Program-made: the position numbers and the translations under genes
DNA from: Tritrichomonas musculus
Lineage: Eukaryota; Parabasalia; Tritrichomonadida; Tritrichomonadidae
Reading direction: 5' to 3'
Assembly: GCA_039105265.1 (NCBI GenBank)
Contig: JAPFFF010000002.1
Coordinates: forward strand, 1,364,001-1,428,000
Length of the DNA: 64,000 nt
Shown: piece by piece, positions 30,047 to 39,262 of the stretch
Layout: the number at the start of each line of letters is the position of its first letter
How positions within the stretch are numbered: the first letter of the stretch is position 1
The notes under the pieces: generated by a model
What the model saw: only the letters and a program-made list of their open reading frames with translations
Databases searched by the model: none
What the model was told of the DNA's origin: nothing

Positions 30047-33000
30047 AGTAAGCAGAATCGGTGTCTCCTTCTAAAAAATGAAGTCTATTCATGTCCAAGC
30101 ACCTATTCATAAAATCATAGTAGAAGGTACAGTACCAGAATTTAGCATTATCTAATGTCCAAAATGATTCTTGTAAGCAGGTAGTGCAATGATAAGTTTT
30201 TGGTTGTTGTTGAATAATAAAGAGATCATCATTTAATTGAGCACCATTCACGTACGTTTGAGAAATAATATACTGATAAGCTTTGTTAGTATCACATATT
30301 TTTACTTTACAAAACTTCTCAGTGTTCATTCCATCGTAACCATACGAACCATTCATACTAATCTTGTAAAACTTTTCATTACCATTTGACTTCCCAGCAA
30401 TAATATCTTGTCGTTTCTTCATGAATGTAGTAACAAATTCACGAAATCCTGTATGAGCTTCATAAATTGAGACACTCTTTACATCCTCTAGCACTAAGCC
30501 ATGATCAAGTAAGAACCATAAATAGTAATTGCTAAATGTCATATATTCTCCATAAGTGTCAAATAACATAGTAAGTTTGCGTTCTTCTTTGTCTAATGAG
30601 ACTAGTTTATGCTCTTGAAGATAAGAGTACATATAACTTCCTATTACTGATTCCTCATTTTTGATGTTGATGTTTCTGAAGACTGGAGGAAAATTAATGA
30701 AGTAATTGATCTTGCTTGCTGGACATACTAACTTTACTTTTGCTATGAATAAGTGTTTTGGATTTGGTTGGAATCTTGTTTTGCTAGCTATAATGTCTAT
30801 TGCCTTTTGTTTTGATTGGTTGTCTTTAACATCTATTCTACGTACGAAACTACCTGGTATGTACATAATTCCACCATGATATTTATTGAAATCATGTTTT
30901 GTAGAAGAAAACGATGAAGGGTACAAACTATTAAAATCAACTCCAACAACATGTGTCATTATATTTGGAGTGTCGTACGAAAGAACTTTATTATTGATTG
31001 CATCGTACCTAAACTTATTAATATGTGTTTCACCTTTAATATTATATCTGTGCTGTACGTTTGATAGTCCTCCTGTTATGTTATTTCGTAAACTATAATA
31101 TTCTTGTTCATCGTTAATGAGAGTAGGTAAATGATTTAGTTTACAAAACTTCTTCAACTGAATTCTTAATGAGGTTATTTTTGGGTCATCACGTTTACGG
31201 AGCTTATTACATTCTACACAAGCGAGTTTGCAATTGCTCAATTCATGTCCAATATCGTTATCAATTCTATCAAGTGTTGGTTTGTTTACGTTTGTAAAAT
31301 GTTCCTTACATAAATTGCAACAACCATTATTGTACATTTTCATAAATTCATCAAAATCAGAAACTGATATACACTTGTCAAGATTTCGCATGTTATTACT
31401 ATGGGTTTGATTATATTTTTGATCTTGCTTGTAATAACAGTCACATTTATATTTCCACCATTTGATTGTTGGTTTGAAGGAATTTTCTTTGTTAATTATG
31501 TCGTATTCAGTGTTTGGATCAAAATCTTTATAAGCAAGAGCGTACTTGATACATGCTGAACACTTTGATAATGATAAGTTTGATATCATGTCTACATTAT
31601 ATTCAGCGTTCATAGCAATAAGATTGTCAATTGGCTTAATCATCATTTCTACATTATCATTATAAGCTAGTAAGTAATCCCATCTATTTTTGTAGTTCTT
31701 ACAATCATTTACATATTCTGCATAATCTTCCTTAGATAATGGGTTTCGTTGGTTCAAATAACTATAGAAGTCATCATAAGCAAATGGTTCTGTTACAGAT
31801 AAAACTTCATTGTAATTATCACTATTGATAGCCTCATACGGAAAGACTCCCTTGTTACTGTTGGTTTCACCTCCAAAGTCAACACCAAATTGCTTTAATG
31901 TTCCACCTGCAACAAAAGCTTGAGCATCTATAAAACGAAGTTTGGTTGGATATTTAGTTGAAATAAGTACGAATTGTTTTAGTGATGATAATGTTCCAAT
32001 GATGCTATTTGATTCAATTTTCCAATGAGAGGCATTAAGATATTGTTTGAATAGATTACTATCAAATCTTGAAGAATTGAAACCAAATACCGTTATGGTA
32101 GTTATACTGTTGTCTATCTTTTCAGGTACACATGAGTATTGTTGTTTGTCTTTGTATACAATTAATGATTGTTCAAAAAGCCAATCAAGCCATAATGGTA
32201 TGAAATCTTTGTTATCCTGTAAACTAAAATGCTTTGCTGTTAAGCCAGAAGCGGACTTTACGCATGAGGAAACTGATAACGGTAAGAGCCGTGAATTGAT
32301 AATAGTTGATTTACTGGCTTCTGTATTTACAACTTGATCCATTGTTTCAAAGTCATATGTTATGTAATAGATATTCGGTTTCCATGGTAGTCCGTGTGCA
32401 AGACAATACTCATAGACTGGATTGTTTAAAATATGTGGACAATATGGTAATGCTTCCTTGGCTGGTACAAATTGTTTCTTATACTTACCATCACAATGTT
32501 TGACATGATCATCGAAACGTTTGATATTGCTATGTCCGTAATGAACATAAGAATTGCATTTTGGGCAAACATGAATTGCAGTAAGTTTTTCAGCATCTTT
32601 GATAAACATAATATGAACAGTAAGGTCTTTGGTAAATAATAATGCTGAATAAGTTGTGTAATCTTTATTGAAATACCATTGTTCCTGTAAGTCATATTGT
32701 TTGTCATTGTTGTATTCATATATGTTTATGTTGATTTTATGTTTTTCGGCTAATTCTTTCATTTCCTCCATTGTTACTCCTTGAAAATTGTCCAATATTG
32801 TTTGTGCATGCTTTGGTATTTTTGTTGTATAAGTTATTCCATATTCCTCAAGTAACAGTTTCTTGGCACGTTTAGTACGATGTTTGATGTCGTATTTGGT
32901 TGTATTAGTCAATTCAGGAAACAAACAACAAGCAAGAAATCGGTACCAACATAAATTATCATCTTCATCATCAACAATTATATAATTATTACTCTTCTTG

Positions 33001-33878
33001 AATATTTCTGGAAGATCTTTGATACGACCTGTAACCTTACGCATTCTCGATATCGTAAAGGATATTGAGTGTATAATTGTTAGTTTGTTGTTTGATGAAG
33101 TTGTTTCATAGCTGTTTAGTACAGTTTCTATATACATTTTGCATTCATCAAGGTTTCGTTCATCTTTTACTATAATTGGTATGGCAGATTTGTAGTTTTG
33201 CCATCTGATCTCTCTAGCCTCATAATCATATTTTTCTTCATAAGTTTCAAAGTCAAAGGTACTTGTTTCAAAGACTCCTGAAAGTTGAAAATGTATTTTA
33301 AATGGTTTTAGTTCACTTTGGTAAACATGAAGCAAGGCATCATATATGTTTGCTAGAGATGATATTTCATTGAAATAATATGTAATAATAGGTTTACCAT
33401 GATCATTACGTTCTTTAACCAAAGCTTCTGGGTAGTCATATGCTTGCAAAGCTGCTACTGCTCTATCGAAATCATTTGGAAAATTAACTATTAGAAAATC
33501 ATTATGCTTACTAGTGAATTGTTGACCATTTTTCTTAAGGTACTCGTACAGTTCTTCGTTTTCTGGTTCATTTACTTCGGGTGTATTAATTATTGTTGTT
33601 ATTCGTTGTTGGTTTTGTTTGATAACTTCATCAATGTAATTATTAATGGTAATTTCATCAATAACATCTGTAGGAGCTAATTCATCAGGCTTAATATCAC
33701 CAAGAAGAATATTGTAAGCATTATTGTCGTTGAAATATTTACATAGCCTTGTAATATTTATATTGTTGTCTTGGTCAATAATAATATTAGCATTTAATTT
33801 AGTGTTCAGAATCGCAATGAATTTGGTTATTATTTCTGTATCCAAATTGAATAATGTTTCTGGTATTAAATTTGTCAT
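29976..33878 (-). CDS. Polinton DNA polymerase B (protein-primed type) with embedded HNH module
   Basis: The element's replicative polymerase, about 1300 residues. Exonuclease motifs: YDFETM (Asp near residue 509), FNSSRFDSNLF, and AYNDNVEMM. Polymerase motifs: VDFNSLYPSSF (about 978), KISMNGSYGYDG (about 1175), and EGDTDSAYFA (about 1270). Before the exonuclease lies a Cys-rich region: DDNLCWYRFLACC near 306, reminiscent of the OTU-like region reported for some Polinton polymerases, and a finger CPKCNSYVHYGH...H..C near 440-463. Between exonuclease and palm, at about 845-890, CCNLCKEHF ... LDRIDNDIGHELSNCKLACV ... CNKLR looks like an HNH/zinc module. The C-terminal part continues in 29588-30046. 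Confidence 0.9.
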   Translation of the reverse strand: MTNLIPETLFNLDTEIITKFIAILNTKLNANIIIDQDNNINITRLCKYFNDNNAYNILLGDIKPDELAPTDVIDEITINNYIDEVIKQNQQRITTIINTPEVNEPENEELYEYLKKNGQQFTSKHNDFLIVNFPNDFDRAVAALQAYDYPEALVKERNDHGKPIITYYFNEISSLANIYDALLHVYQSELKPFKIHFQLSGVFETSTFDFETYEEKYDYEAREIRWQNYKSAIPIIVKDERNLDECKMYIETVLNSYETTSSNNKLTIIHSISFTISRMRKVTGRIKDLPEIFKKSNNYIIVDDEDDNLCWYRFLACCLFPELTNTTKYDIKHRTKRAKKLLLEEYGITYTTKIPKHAQTILDNFQGVTMEEMKELAEKHKININIYEYNNDKQYDLQEQWYFNKDYTTYSALLFTKDLTVHIMFIKDAEKLTAIHVCPKCNSYVHYGHSNIKRFDDHVKHCDGKYKKQFVPAKEALPYCPHILNNPVYEYCLAHGLPWKPNIYYITYDFETMDQVVNTEASKSTIINSRLLPLSVSSCVKSASGLTAKHFSLQDNKDFIPLWLDWLFEQSLIVYKDKQQYSCVPEKIDNSITTITVFGFNSSRFDSNLFKQYLNASHWKIESNSIIGTLSSLKQFVLISTKYPTKLRFIDAQAFVAGGTLKQFGVDFGGETNSNKGVFPYEAINSDNYNEVLSVTEPFAYDDFYSYLNQRNPLSKEDYAEYVNDCKNYKNRWDYLLAYNDNVEMMIKPIDNLIAMNAEYNVDMISNLSLSKCSACIKYALAYKDFDPNTEYDIINKENSFKPTIKWWKYKCDCYYKQDQKYNQTHSNNMRNLDKCISVSDFDEFMKMYNNGCCNLCKEHFTNVNKPTLDRIDNDIGHELSNCKLACVECNKLRKRDDPKITSLRIQLKKFCKLNHLPTLINDEQEYYSLRNNITGGLSNVQHRYNIKGETHINKFRYDAINNKVLSYDTPNIMTHVVGVDFNSLYPSSFSSTKHDFNKYHGGIMYIPGSFVRRIDVKDNQSKQKAIDIIASKTRFQPNPKHLFIAKVKLVCPASKINYFINFPPVFRNINIKNEESVIGSYMYSYLQEHKLVSLDKEERKLTMLFDTYGEYMTFSNYYLWFLLDHGLVLEDVKSVSIYEAHTGFREFVTTFMKKRQDIIAGKSNGNEKFYKISMNGSYGYDGMNTEKFCKVKICDTNKAYQYIISQTYVNGAQLNDDLFIIQQQPKTYHCTTCLQESFWTLDNAKFWYCTFYYDFMNRCLDMNRLHFLEGDTDSAYFAISGNKDETPSQLFNILVQACL

Positions 33879-33961
33879 TTGGCGTTTGGTTCGTTTTGTA
33901 TAAGAATAAAATTAAAATATTTAAAATATTTAAAATACAAAAATAATAATTGCTTTTTTAA

Positions 33962-34360
33962 TTAAATTTCCTGAATCTTATTCGTGTTTGGATTGAATTC
34001 ATTCATGCATTTCTTTCCTTCATCAGTGTATTTAAAGAATTCGTATACCTCATCGTAAAACTTCTTTGGAAAGTGATATGGCATACCATAATCATTGTAA
34101 TCACCAGTAAGCTCATCAATATAGTAATCAAATATTTCTCCATACTCACGAAAAGCAGCATTTTCATCATGAAAAGATATTTATAAGTGATTCTGCTTTC
34201 TGAATATATCCATTTGTGCGTCTATAATAAAGGGTTTAATAACATCAATAGCATCACGGTCACCATCAATGACTTTATCACAAATGTCAGCAAAAAGGTT
34301 ATACATATCTGTTCCATATGTACGGAGTTGTTTAGCAGCATAATTAGCAAAGGCTTCCAT
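33962..34360 (-). pseudogene. Small Polinton gene remnant, about 59 aa open part
   Basis: The open part at 34181-34360 starts MEAFANYAAKQLRTYGTDMY and reads as a helical acidic peptide. Coding-like sequence extends on towards 33962 but not as one open frame, so it is broken. It lies immediately upstream of the polymerase gene on the same strand. Function unknown. Confidence 0.35.
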
Positions 34361-34692
34361 TATATATAGTGAAAATAAAAAATAAAAAATTTTTCAAAAA
34401 TTATATTTTTTGAAAAATTGTAAAAACTTAGTTATCCTATCAAACATAATGAGTTGATAAAGGGTTCCAGAAAATTATTCAAATGTATAGGTTGGTAATG
34501 AAAACACGACTAAAAACAATAACAAGTAAACATACCTGATTTTTTATACCTGAGCTTGTTGGCTTGCAAGGTATGCTGGGCAAGGTATTCCAGTAGTTAA
34601 TAGGTGGTCACGTCGCACAGACCATTACTACTAACCCACAGCAAGTAAGAGTTACTGGTATAGCCATTAAAGAAAATAGTGCTGTTAGGAGA
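34361..34692. other. Spacer between polymerase side and second fibre
   Basis: AT-rich from 34361 to about 34540. From about 34560 the composition becomes coding-like and leads into the second fibre gene, with GHVAQTITTNPQQVRVTGIA readable just before its first ATG. I see no other feature. Confidence 0.4.
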
Positions 34693-35934
34693 ATGTCATT
34701 TGAGGTTAAGGATATAGCATATACATGTGATATAGATGCACTTAACAACAAGGTAGACTCACTTGAAAAGATATCCCACGACAATAATGAATCAATAGCT
34801 ACTATTATGAATGAATACCCCACAGTTGATGAGGTTAATGATGTACTAAAGGAGTATGCATTAAAGAAAGATATACCTGAACCTGTTGATTTAATCAATT
34901 ATGCTCTGAAAAGCGAAATTCCAGAAATTATTGAGGGGCAAACAACTATTCAATTCAAAATTGACAATAATACAATTCCTGATTTTGATTACGACACATA
35001 TCATGAAATGATTGAGCAATATGGGTTGGATATTGTCTCATCAAACAATTTCTATACGGCTCATTATGTTCACATAGATTATTCGTACAATGACAATGAT
35101 GATGATCAACCCTCTCAGATACTGCGTATCGACGGAAGTAGTTCTGGTCTTTGGATTCTGTATCACTCCCATGAATTAATCAATCCGGGATCTGGTGAAA
35201 CACCGGAAATTTTATCATGTTCAATAACCAAAAATATCGAACTAACAGACAAAAACGCTTATTCAGCAAGATATGTGTCGAACACTTTTGCTTTGAAAAC
35301 AGATATCCCAGAACTAGTTGATTTGTCAAATTATGCATTAAAAAGTGAGTTTGAGGAAGTAAAAACAAAAATAGATAATACATCTAATTCATTAAATACT
35401 TATATTAAAGCTCAACAAGATTTAGCTATTCTAGTATGTGAACATATTGCTAGTATCGTAACAATAAATAGCAAAATATCAAATTTAGAGAGAGAGAATG
35501 CTACATTAAAGGATACTATAGCAGCAATGGAAGCTAGAATTTATGCGCTTGAACCACATGGACCACCAACACCAACTTTGCCTGATTTCTATCAAGGGTT
35601 TACATATCATGAAGTTGGTGAAAATGATTATTACGCTATTAATGAAAGACAACGAGGAGTATTGTATTTTGATTTTAATTTTGCTATAATTAATGATGAT
35701 ACAGAATATGTTGGAGTATTTGATGATTACGATGATGTCGTACACTATGTTAGGTTCAAATGGGATAAAGAGAATGATGAATGTATATATTATCTTGATG
35801 AATTAAATGGAAATACAGAACCTTTAACTCAAGATTCAAGCGGTTATTGTAAAGTTCCAGATGAACTACAGGATTCATTTGGTTCATCAACGTATCATCG
35901 TGAATCATATCTTGAAATTTATTCAAAACCATGA
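34693..35934 (+). CDS. Second fibre-like Polinton protein, 413 aa
   Basis: Probably a trimeric virion fibre. It carries the tail-fibre signature YALK(K/S/T)(D/E)IPE three times (residues about 55, 72 and 200) plus NYALKSEFEEV. A predicted coiled coil follows at about 225-295 (TINSKISNLERENATLKDTI). After a Pro-rich hinge (PHGPPTPTLPD) comes a compact acidic tip of about 115 residues. It is the last gene before the element end, as fibres often are. Similar ALK-DIP words occur in the first fibre (ALKTDIPTVV). Ligand unknown. Confidence 0.65.
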   Translation: MSFEVKDIAYTCDIDALNNKVDSLEKISHDNNESIATIMNEYPTVDEVNDVLKEYALKKDIPEPVDLINYALKSEIPEIIEGQTTIQFKIDNNTIPDFDYDTYHEMIEQYGLDIVSSNNFYTAHYVHIDYSYNDNDDDQPSQILRIDGSSSGLWILYHSHELINPGSGETPEILSCSITKNIELTDKNAYSARYVSNTFALKTDIPELVDLSNYALKSEFEEVKTKIDNTSNSLNTYIKAQQDLAILVCEHIASIVTINSKISNLERENATLKDTIAAMEARIYALEPHGPPTPTLPDFYQGFTYHEVGENDYYAINERQRGVLYFDFNFAIINDDTEYVGVFDDYDDVVHYVRFKWDKENDECIYYLDELNGNTEPLTQDSSGYCKVPDELQDSFGSSTYHRESYLEIYSKP

Positions 35935-35940
35935 GTAGGG

Positions 35941-36158
35941 ATAGGTACGAGATTCTCGGGGCAGGTACCTGTGCCGTTTCATGGATGGTGGGCATTGAGG
36001 TGGGTGGGTGGGATAACAAGAAAAGAAGAAGAAGAAATTTTTTTTTTTTTAATTTTTAATTTTTATTTTTTATTTTTTTTTTATTTTTTATTTTTTTAAC
36101 TAGTTCGTGTTGACGCGTGGGCTACTTGCCCCGCGGAAACCGACTAGTATATACTACT
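35941..36158 (+). repeat. Terminal repeat of Polinton B
   Basis: Matches 4244-4480 block by block: ATAGGTACGAGATTCTCGG, GGCAGGTACCTGTGCC, GGCATTGAGGTGGGTGGGTG, the AAGAAGAAGAA stretch, a T-rich tract, ACTAGTTCGTGTTGACGC and AAACCGACTAGT to ATATACTACT at 36158. Beyond it, at 36159, sequence of copy C begins, so this is an element-into-element junction. The first six C bases, ACTGGT, are the candidate target duplication; the partner copy is not visible. Confidence 0.8.
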
Positions 36159-36184
36159 ACTGGTTTATCTTTTTCACCTATATG

Positions 36185-36463
36185 TCAATAAAAACCACCA
36201 TCTGTAATACTAACAGGAAGTTCACGAACAGGTTTGGTTATATGTTCTCGAGTATCTGGAAATCTAACAGGGTCCTCATGTTCAATAATCTGGGTAGGTG
36301 GTCGATTAATATATGGGTTGGAGGTTACAGAATAAGTATTAGTATTACTGAACACACCAAAATGTTGAAACTCTAAGTCCTTATTTTTCATGGTAGCTTC
36401 ATTATACATCATACCTTCTCTTCCAACAATCTCAGCATGCGGGCTTCTATAATCATTCGACAT
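36185..36463 (-). pseudogene. Unknown Polinton protein, 92 aa, relative of the D 142-aa protein
   Basis: Shares EGMMYNEATMKNKDLEFQHF-type sequence, INRPPT and the PVSITDGG ending block with the copy D protein at 57881-58309 (GTMFNEGTK; INRPPT; PVSITDGGYY). It follows the major capsid gene on the same strand, as in D. Copy B's terminal repeat lies directly behind it, so this gene is the insertion site. Function unknown; conservation next to the capsid gene suggests a virion protein. Confidence 0.6.
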
Positions 36464-36490
36464 TTTCCATAAAATAAAATATACATCTTT

Positions 36491-38173
36491 TTACTCAGGA
36501 GTTGTTAAATCATAAGGACCAATACGTACTGATGGTGGCATACCATTTGGTCTAATTAAGATACTAATTGATATATCTGTTAATAAGCATAATAATGGAG
36601 GTGTATCTACTTCCTGTCTAAATGGATTATCTGCCTTTTGACTACATATCAATTCGAAGTTAATAGGTGCAAGACTTGAAAGACCTTGTTGATATGTTCC
36701 ATCTGTTTCAGTAGGAAGACCTATGAAGAATGAGGACCTATCATTTGGATAATAGCCTGTTGTATTTTCATTATACTGATTCTCATTAGCTAGACTTGCA
36801 ATAACCTCTTTATTAAATCCATTTTGCTCTCCATTCATGTTCATTGCATTCTGGCAATATTCGAGGAACTCTGAATACTTACCATTAGTACCAAATGCTT
36901 TAGCAGAAATATTATTGTAATTACCACAATTCATATGGAATGCTTCAAACATCGGATTCTTGAAGTATGTCTTATGCGTATGCTTGAGTGGGAATAAGCA
37001 AAACATACTATCTACAAAATTAGGTGTAATAGTAATAGTTGCTTTATCTTGTTCATTACTAAGAGGTCTTGTACAAGTGTAAAATGACATAATCTGTGTT
37101 GGGAATGTAAGTGGATGTTGTGGGTTAGCATATCTTTGAACAAGTGCTGTATATACAGATTCATGAATACCAAAACAAGGTATAATACTCGCACATAATT
37201 CAATGGAATAATCAACAACACTCCAAGTTCTCCAATCACTGTGAATAGTTCGGTCAACTCTTTCCTTAGTCTTGTTAGCTCCGTCAATTTCATATGCTCC
37301 TCCATGATTTTCACCAACAGGTGGAAGATGGTCGGGGTGATTAATCTCATCCATTGCTATTTTAGTTGTACTTGTCCACATCCATATTGGTTCTCCAATA
37401 GGTCGAAATTCATTGGTAATTTCATCAACATTGAAGTCTTTCATTATATGTGGATTAGCAACCAAGCTCTTTTCAAAACCAACTGGACAATATACCATAC
37501 CAGCTGTTGAAAAGTATAGACGTAATTCGATTTTACCTGCAAATGCTGGCAAGTACTTGATATTAGATAATGGTAGGAATCGTCGTAAATCAATCTTTAA
37601 TCTAATTGTTTCAGTGACAGAAGTCACGTCTTTGTTAAGATTTGCAACAAAACCACATCTCCTTCCATGAGTTTCATTCCAAACATCTTTATGTCTTGCT
37701 TTACTATATATATCAGCTCTTTTAGTAACTTCATTTGCGCAACATGCAGTTAAAAAGGATTCTTCACATCCAAAGTTCTGGGTATAAAGTGTCATACCAT
37801 TAGCTACAATTTCATACTTCTCAACAGCATCTCGAGCATCCTTAAAACCAAACCATACCTTACCAAAATTATAACCACTGACATTTTCTAGATCACTTAG
37901 AATTGGCTGGTCTATTTTTATCATCACTTTCATATCTGCTCGAATAAATTCATTAGATATATCAGCAGTATTATGAGTATTAGGAGATATAATACATGTT
38001 GTATAGGAACCACTCTTAATTGGTGGTGATGGTGAATACGAAGTTTGTGGATTTAATGAGTATGCCTTATTAGTATCACTAAGTGCTATGCAATTATCGA
38101 CAACATCAAAGTAAGATGCAATCTGAGTACAAACCTCTGCTGAGGTTTTCATATAGGATTCCTTGTTAAGCAT
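36491..38173 (-). CDS. Polinton major capsid protein (double jelly roll), 560 aa
   Basis: The major capsid protein, one open frame. Landmarks: NCIALSDTNKAYSLNPQTSY near 30, WFGFKDARDAVEKYEIVANG near 115, LPLSNIKYLPAFAGKIELRL near 205, PCFGIHESVYTALVQRYANP, CLFPLKHTHKTYFKN, FNKEVIASL and an end SILIRPNGMPPSVRIGPYDL. The other capsid genes here are 416-524 aa; this one is longer mainly in a loop near 255-320 (NHPDHLPPVGENHGG). It is 17 bases from the 183-aa gene upstream. Family assignment by Polinton gene content and the three-way match. Confidence 0.9.
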   Translation of the reverse strand: MLNKESYMKTSAEVCTQIASYFDVVDNCIALSDTNKAYSLNPQTSYSPSPPIKSGSYTTCIISPNTHNTADISNEFIRADMKVMIKIDQPILSDLENVSGYNFGKVWFGFKDARDAVEKYEIVANGMTLYTQNFGCEESFLTACCANEVTKRADIYSKARHKDVWNETHGRRCGFVANLNKDVTSVTETIRLKIDLRRFLPLSNIKYLPAFAGKIELRLYFSTAGMVYCPVGFEKSLVANPHIMKDFNVDEITNEFRPIGEPIWMWTSTTKIAMDEINHPDHLPPVGENHGGAYEIDGANKTKERVDRTIHSDWRTWSVVDYSIELCASIIPCFGIHESVYTALVQRYANPQHPLTFPTQIMSFYTCTRPLSNEQDKATITITPNFVDSMFCLFPLKHTHKTYFKNPMFEAFHMNCGNYNNISAKAFGTNGKYSEFLEYCQNAMNMNGEQNGFNKEVIASLANENQYNENTTGYYPNDRSSFFIGLPTETDGTYQQGLSSLAPINFELICSQKADNPFRQEVDTPPLLCLLTDISISILIRPNGMPPSVRIGPYDLTTPE

Positions 38174-38190
38174 TTTAGATAGAAAAAAAT

Positions 38191-38742
38191 TTACATCATA
38201 TCTTCAAAGATGCGATTTCTCCTACCAATAGGTCTCATAGGTATATATTGAGGTTGTTGTTCTTCTTCATATTGTTGTGGCGGTTCTTCAGGAACATACT
38301 GTTGTCTTGGTTTACTCATCCTTTTATCAACAACCTCCTTTATCATACGTCTCTGTTCTTTCTTCTCTCGACTTATCTTCATTTCTTCACCTAGTGATTT
38401 TAGCTGTTTTAGTATTTCCTCATTCACAGTAGGGTCATAAACTTGGCTTTGTTGAGTTTTTTGAGGTTTTGTAGGTTTTCGTGCAGCTTTCGAACTTATT
38501 GGCTTTCTTGGCTTTTCTTCAAGTTCCTCATGTTCTTTACTGTCTGAGTTTTCTTGAGTTTCTTCGTTATTTTCACTTTCTGAGTTTTCTTGATATTCTC
38601 GAGTTATTGGAGTTTTTCGCTGTTTTACAATATACTTGTCTTTGGTTTTTGTAGGTAAAACTTCCCAATCTGGGTCATCCCTTCCATTCAACCATTTATG
38701 AATAACTGCAAGTCTCTTAGAACCTGTTAGATGTTTTGACAT
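38191..38742 (-). CDS. Capsid-linked protein, 183 aa
   Basis: Same family as 19811-20407 and 54507-54968: MSKHLTGSKRLAVIHKWLNG, RDDPDWEVLPTKTKDKYIVK, a Glu/Asn-rich middle, a helix EILKQLKSLGEEMKISREKK and an end RRNRIFEDMM. It lies immediately upstream of the major capsid gene on the same strand, which is constant in all three elements. A scaffold or capsid-associated role is likely but inferred. Confidence 0.65.
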   Translation of the reverse strand: MSKHLTGSKRLAVIHKWLNGRDDPDWEVLPTKTKDKYIVKQRKTPITREYQENSESENNEETQENSDSKEHEELEEKPRKPISSKAARKPTKPQKTQQSQVYDPTVNEEILKQLKSLGEEMKISREKKEQRRMIKEVVDKRMSKPRQQYVPEEPPQQYEEEQQPQYIPMRPIGRRNRIFEDMM

Positions 38743-38789
38743 TTAAAATAAACAAAAAAGTCCAAAAATTTAGTTTTTTTGAGTTTTCA

Positions 38790-39125
38790 TTAGATGTAGG
38801 TTCTCGCCCGATTGTTGGTAGTAAAGTCACTCTCTTGTAATGATCTAGACGAAAATGCTGGCTTTTCAAGAAGTGCTCCAACTGATTCACCTTTTGCAGA
38901 TTTATTAATTGATGATAAGGCAGTTTTCACTTTTCCATCTGGGACATATTTTAATGCTGTGTCAGCTATGTTTGCTAATTTATTTCTTGTACTATCGCTC
39001 AAGTAGCTTTCACCAAGACCTCTCGCAACTGAACCAATAACACCAGCATGCTTGGTTAATCCACCTGCTGAAGCATCCAATATTTTACTTGCAAGACCTC
39101 CCGAAAAACTATCTACTGCTCCCAT
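38790..39125 (-). CDS. Small Gly/Ala-rich protein, 111 aa, possibly membrane-active
   Basis: Starts MGAVDSFSGGLASKILDASA; Gly/Ala-rich and amphipathic for the first 60 residues, then polar. It sits between the ATPase and the capsid-linked protein. That is the slot held in copy D by the 166-aa and 228-aa proteins, which also have Gly/Ala amphipathic stretches. By position and character it could play the part of adenovirus protein VI-like minor proteins; no sequence proof. Coding-like DNA continues upstream towards 39240, so the true start is uncertain. Confidence 0.45.
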   Translation of the reverse strand: MGAVDSFSGGLASKILDASAGGLTKHAGVIGSVARGLGESYLSDSTRNKLANIADTALKYVPDGKVKTALSSINKSAKGESVGALLEKPAFSSRSLQESDFTTNNRARTYI

Positions 39126-39262
39126 TAATAACTTACCACCTAGTCCTACTCCTCCTTTTATTATCTCTTGCCATGGAGAAAATTGTTGCTTTTTGGAATA
39201 ATTTGGCTTCCAATAATCTTATACTGAATGACGTTCAATTCCCATTTTTAAAAAATTAAAAA

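Larger units (their letters stand above)
18222..36158. mobile_element. Polinton mosaic B
   Basis: An older Polinton block, about 17.9 kb. At the left is a capsid gene with its small companion (minus). Then come HNH and a divergent integrase (plus), a Pro-rich protein (plus), 622-aa and 241-aa proteins (minus), a BspA-like fibre (plus), DNA polymerase B (minus), a second fibre (plus), and a terminal repeat ending at 36158 that matches the end of A. ATPase, minor capsid and primase-helicase are not seen here. The capsid piece and the rest may come from different copies, joined at 20412-20650. Broken, about six or more breaks. Its right end lies inside a gene of copy C, so it inserted into C. 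Confidence 0.8.
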
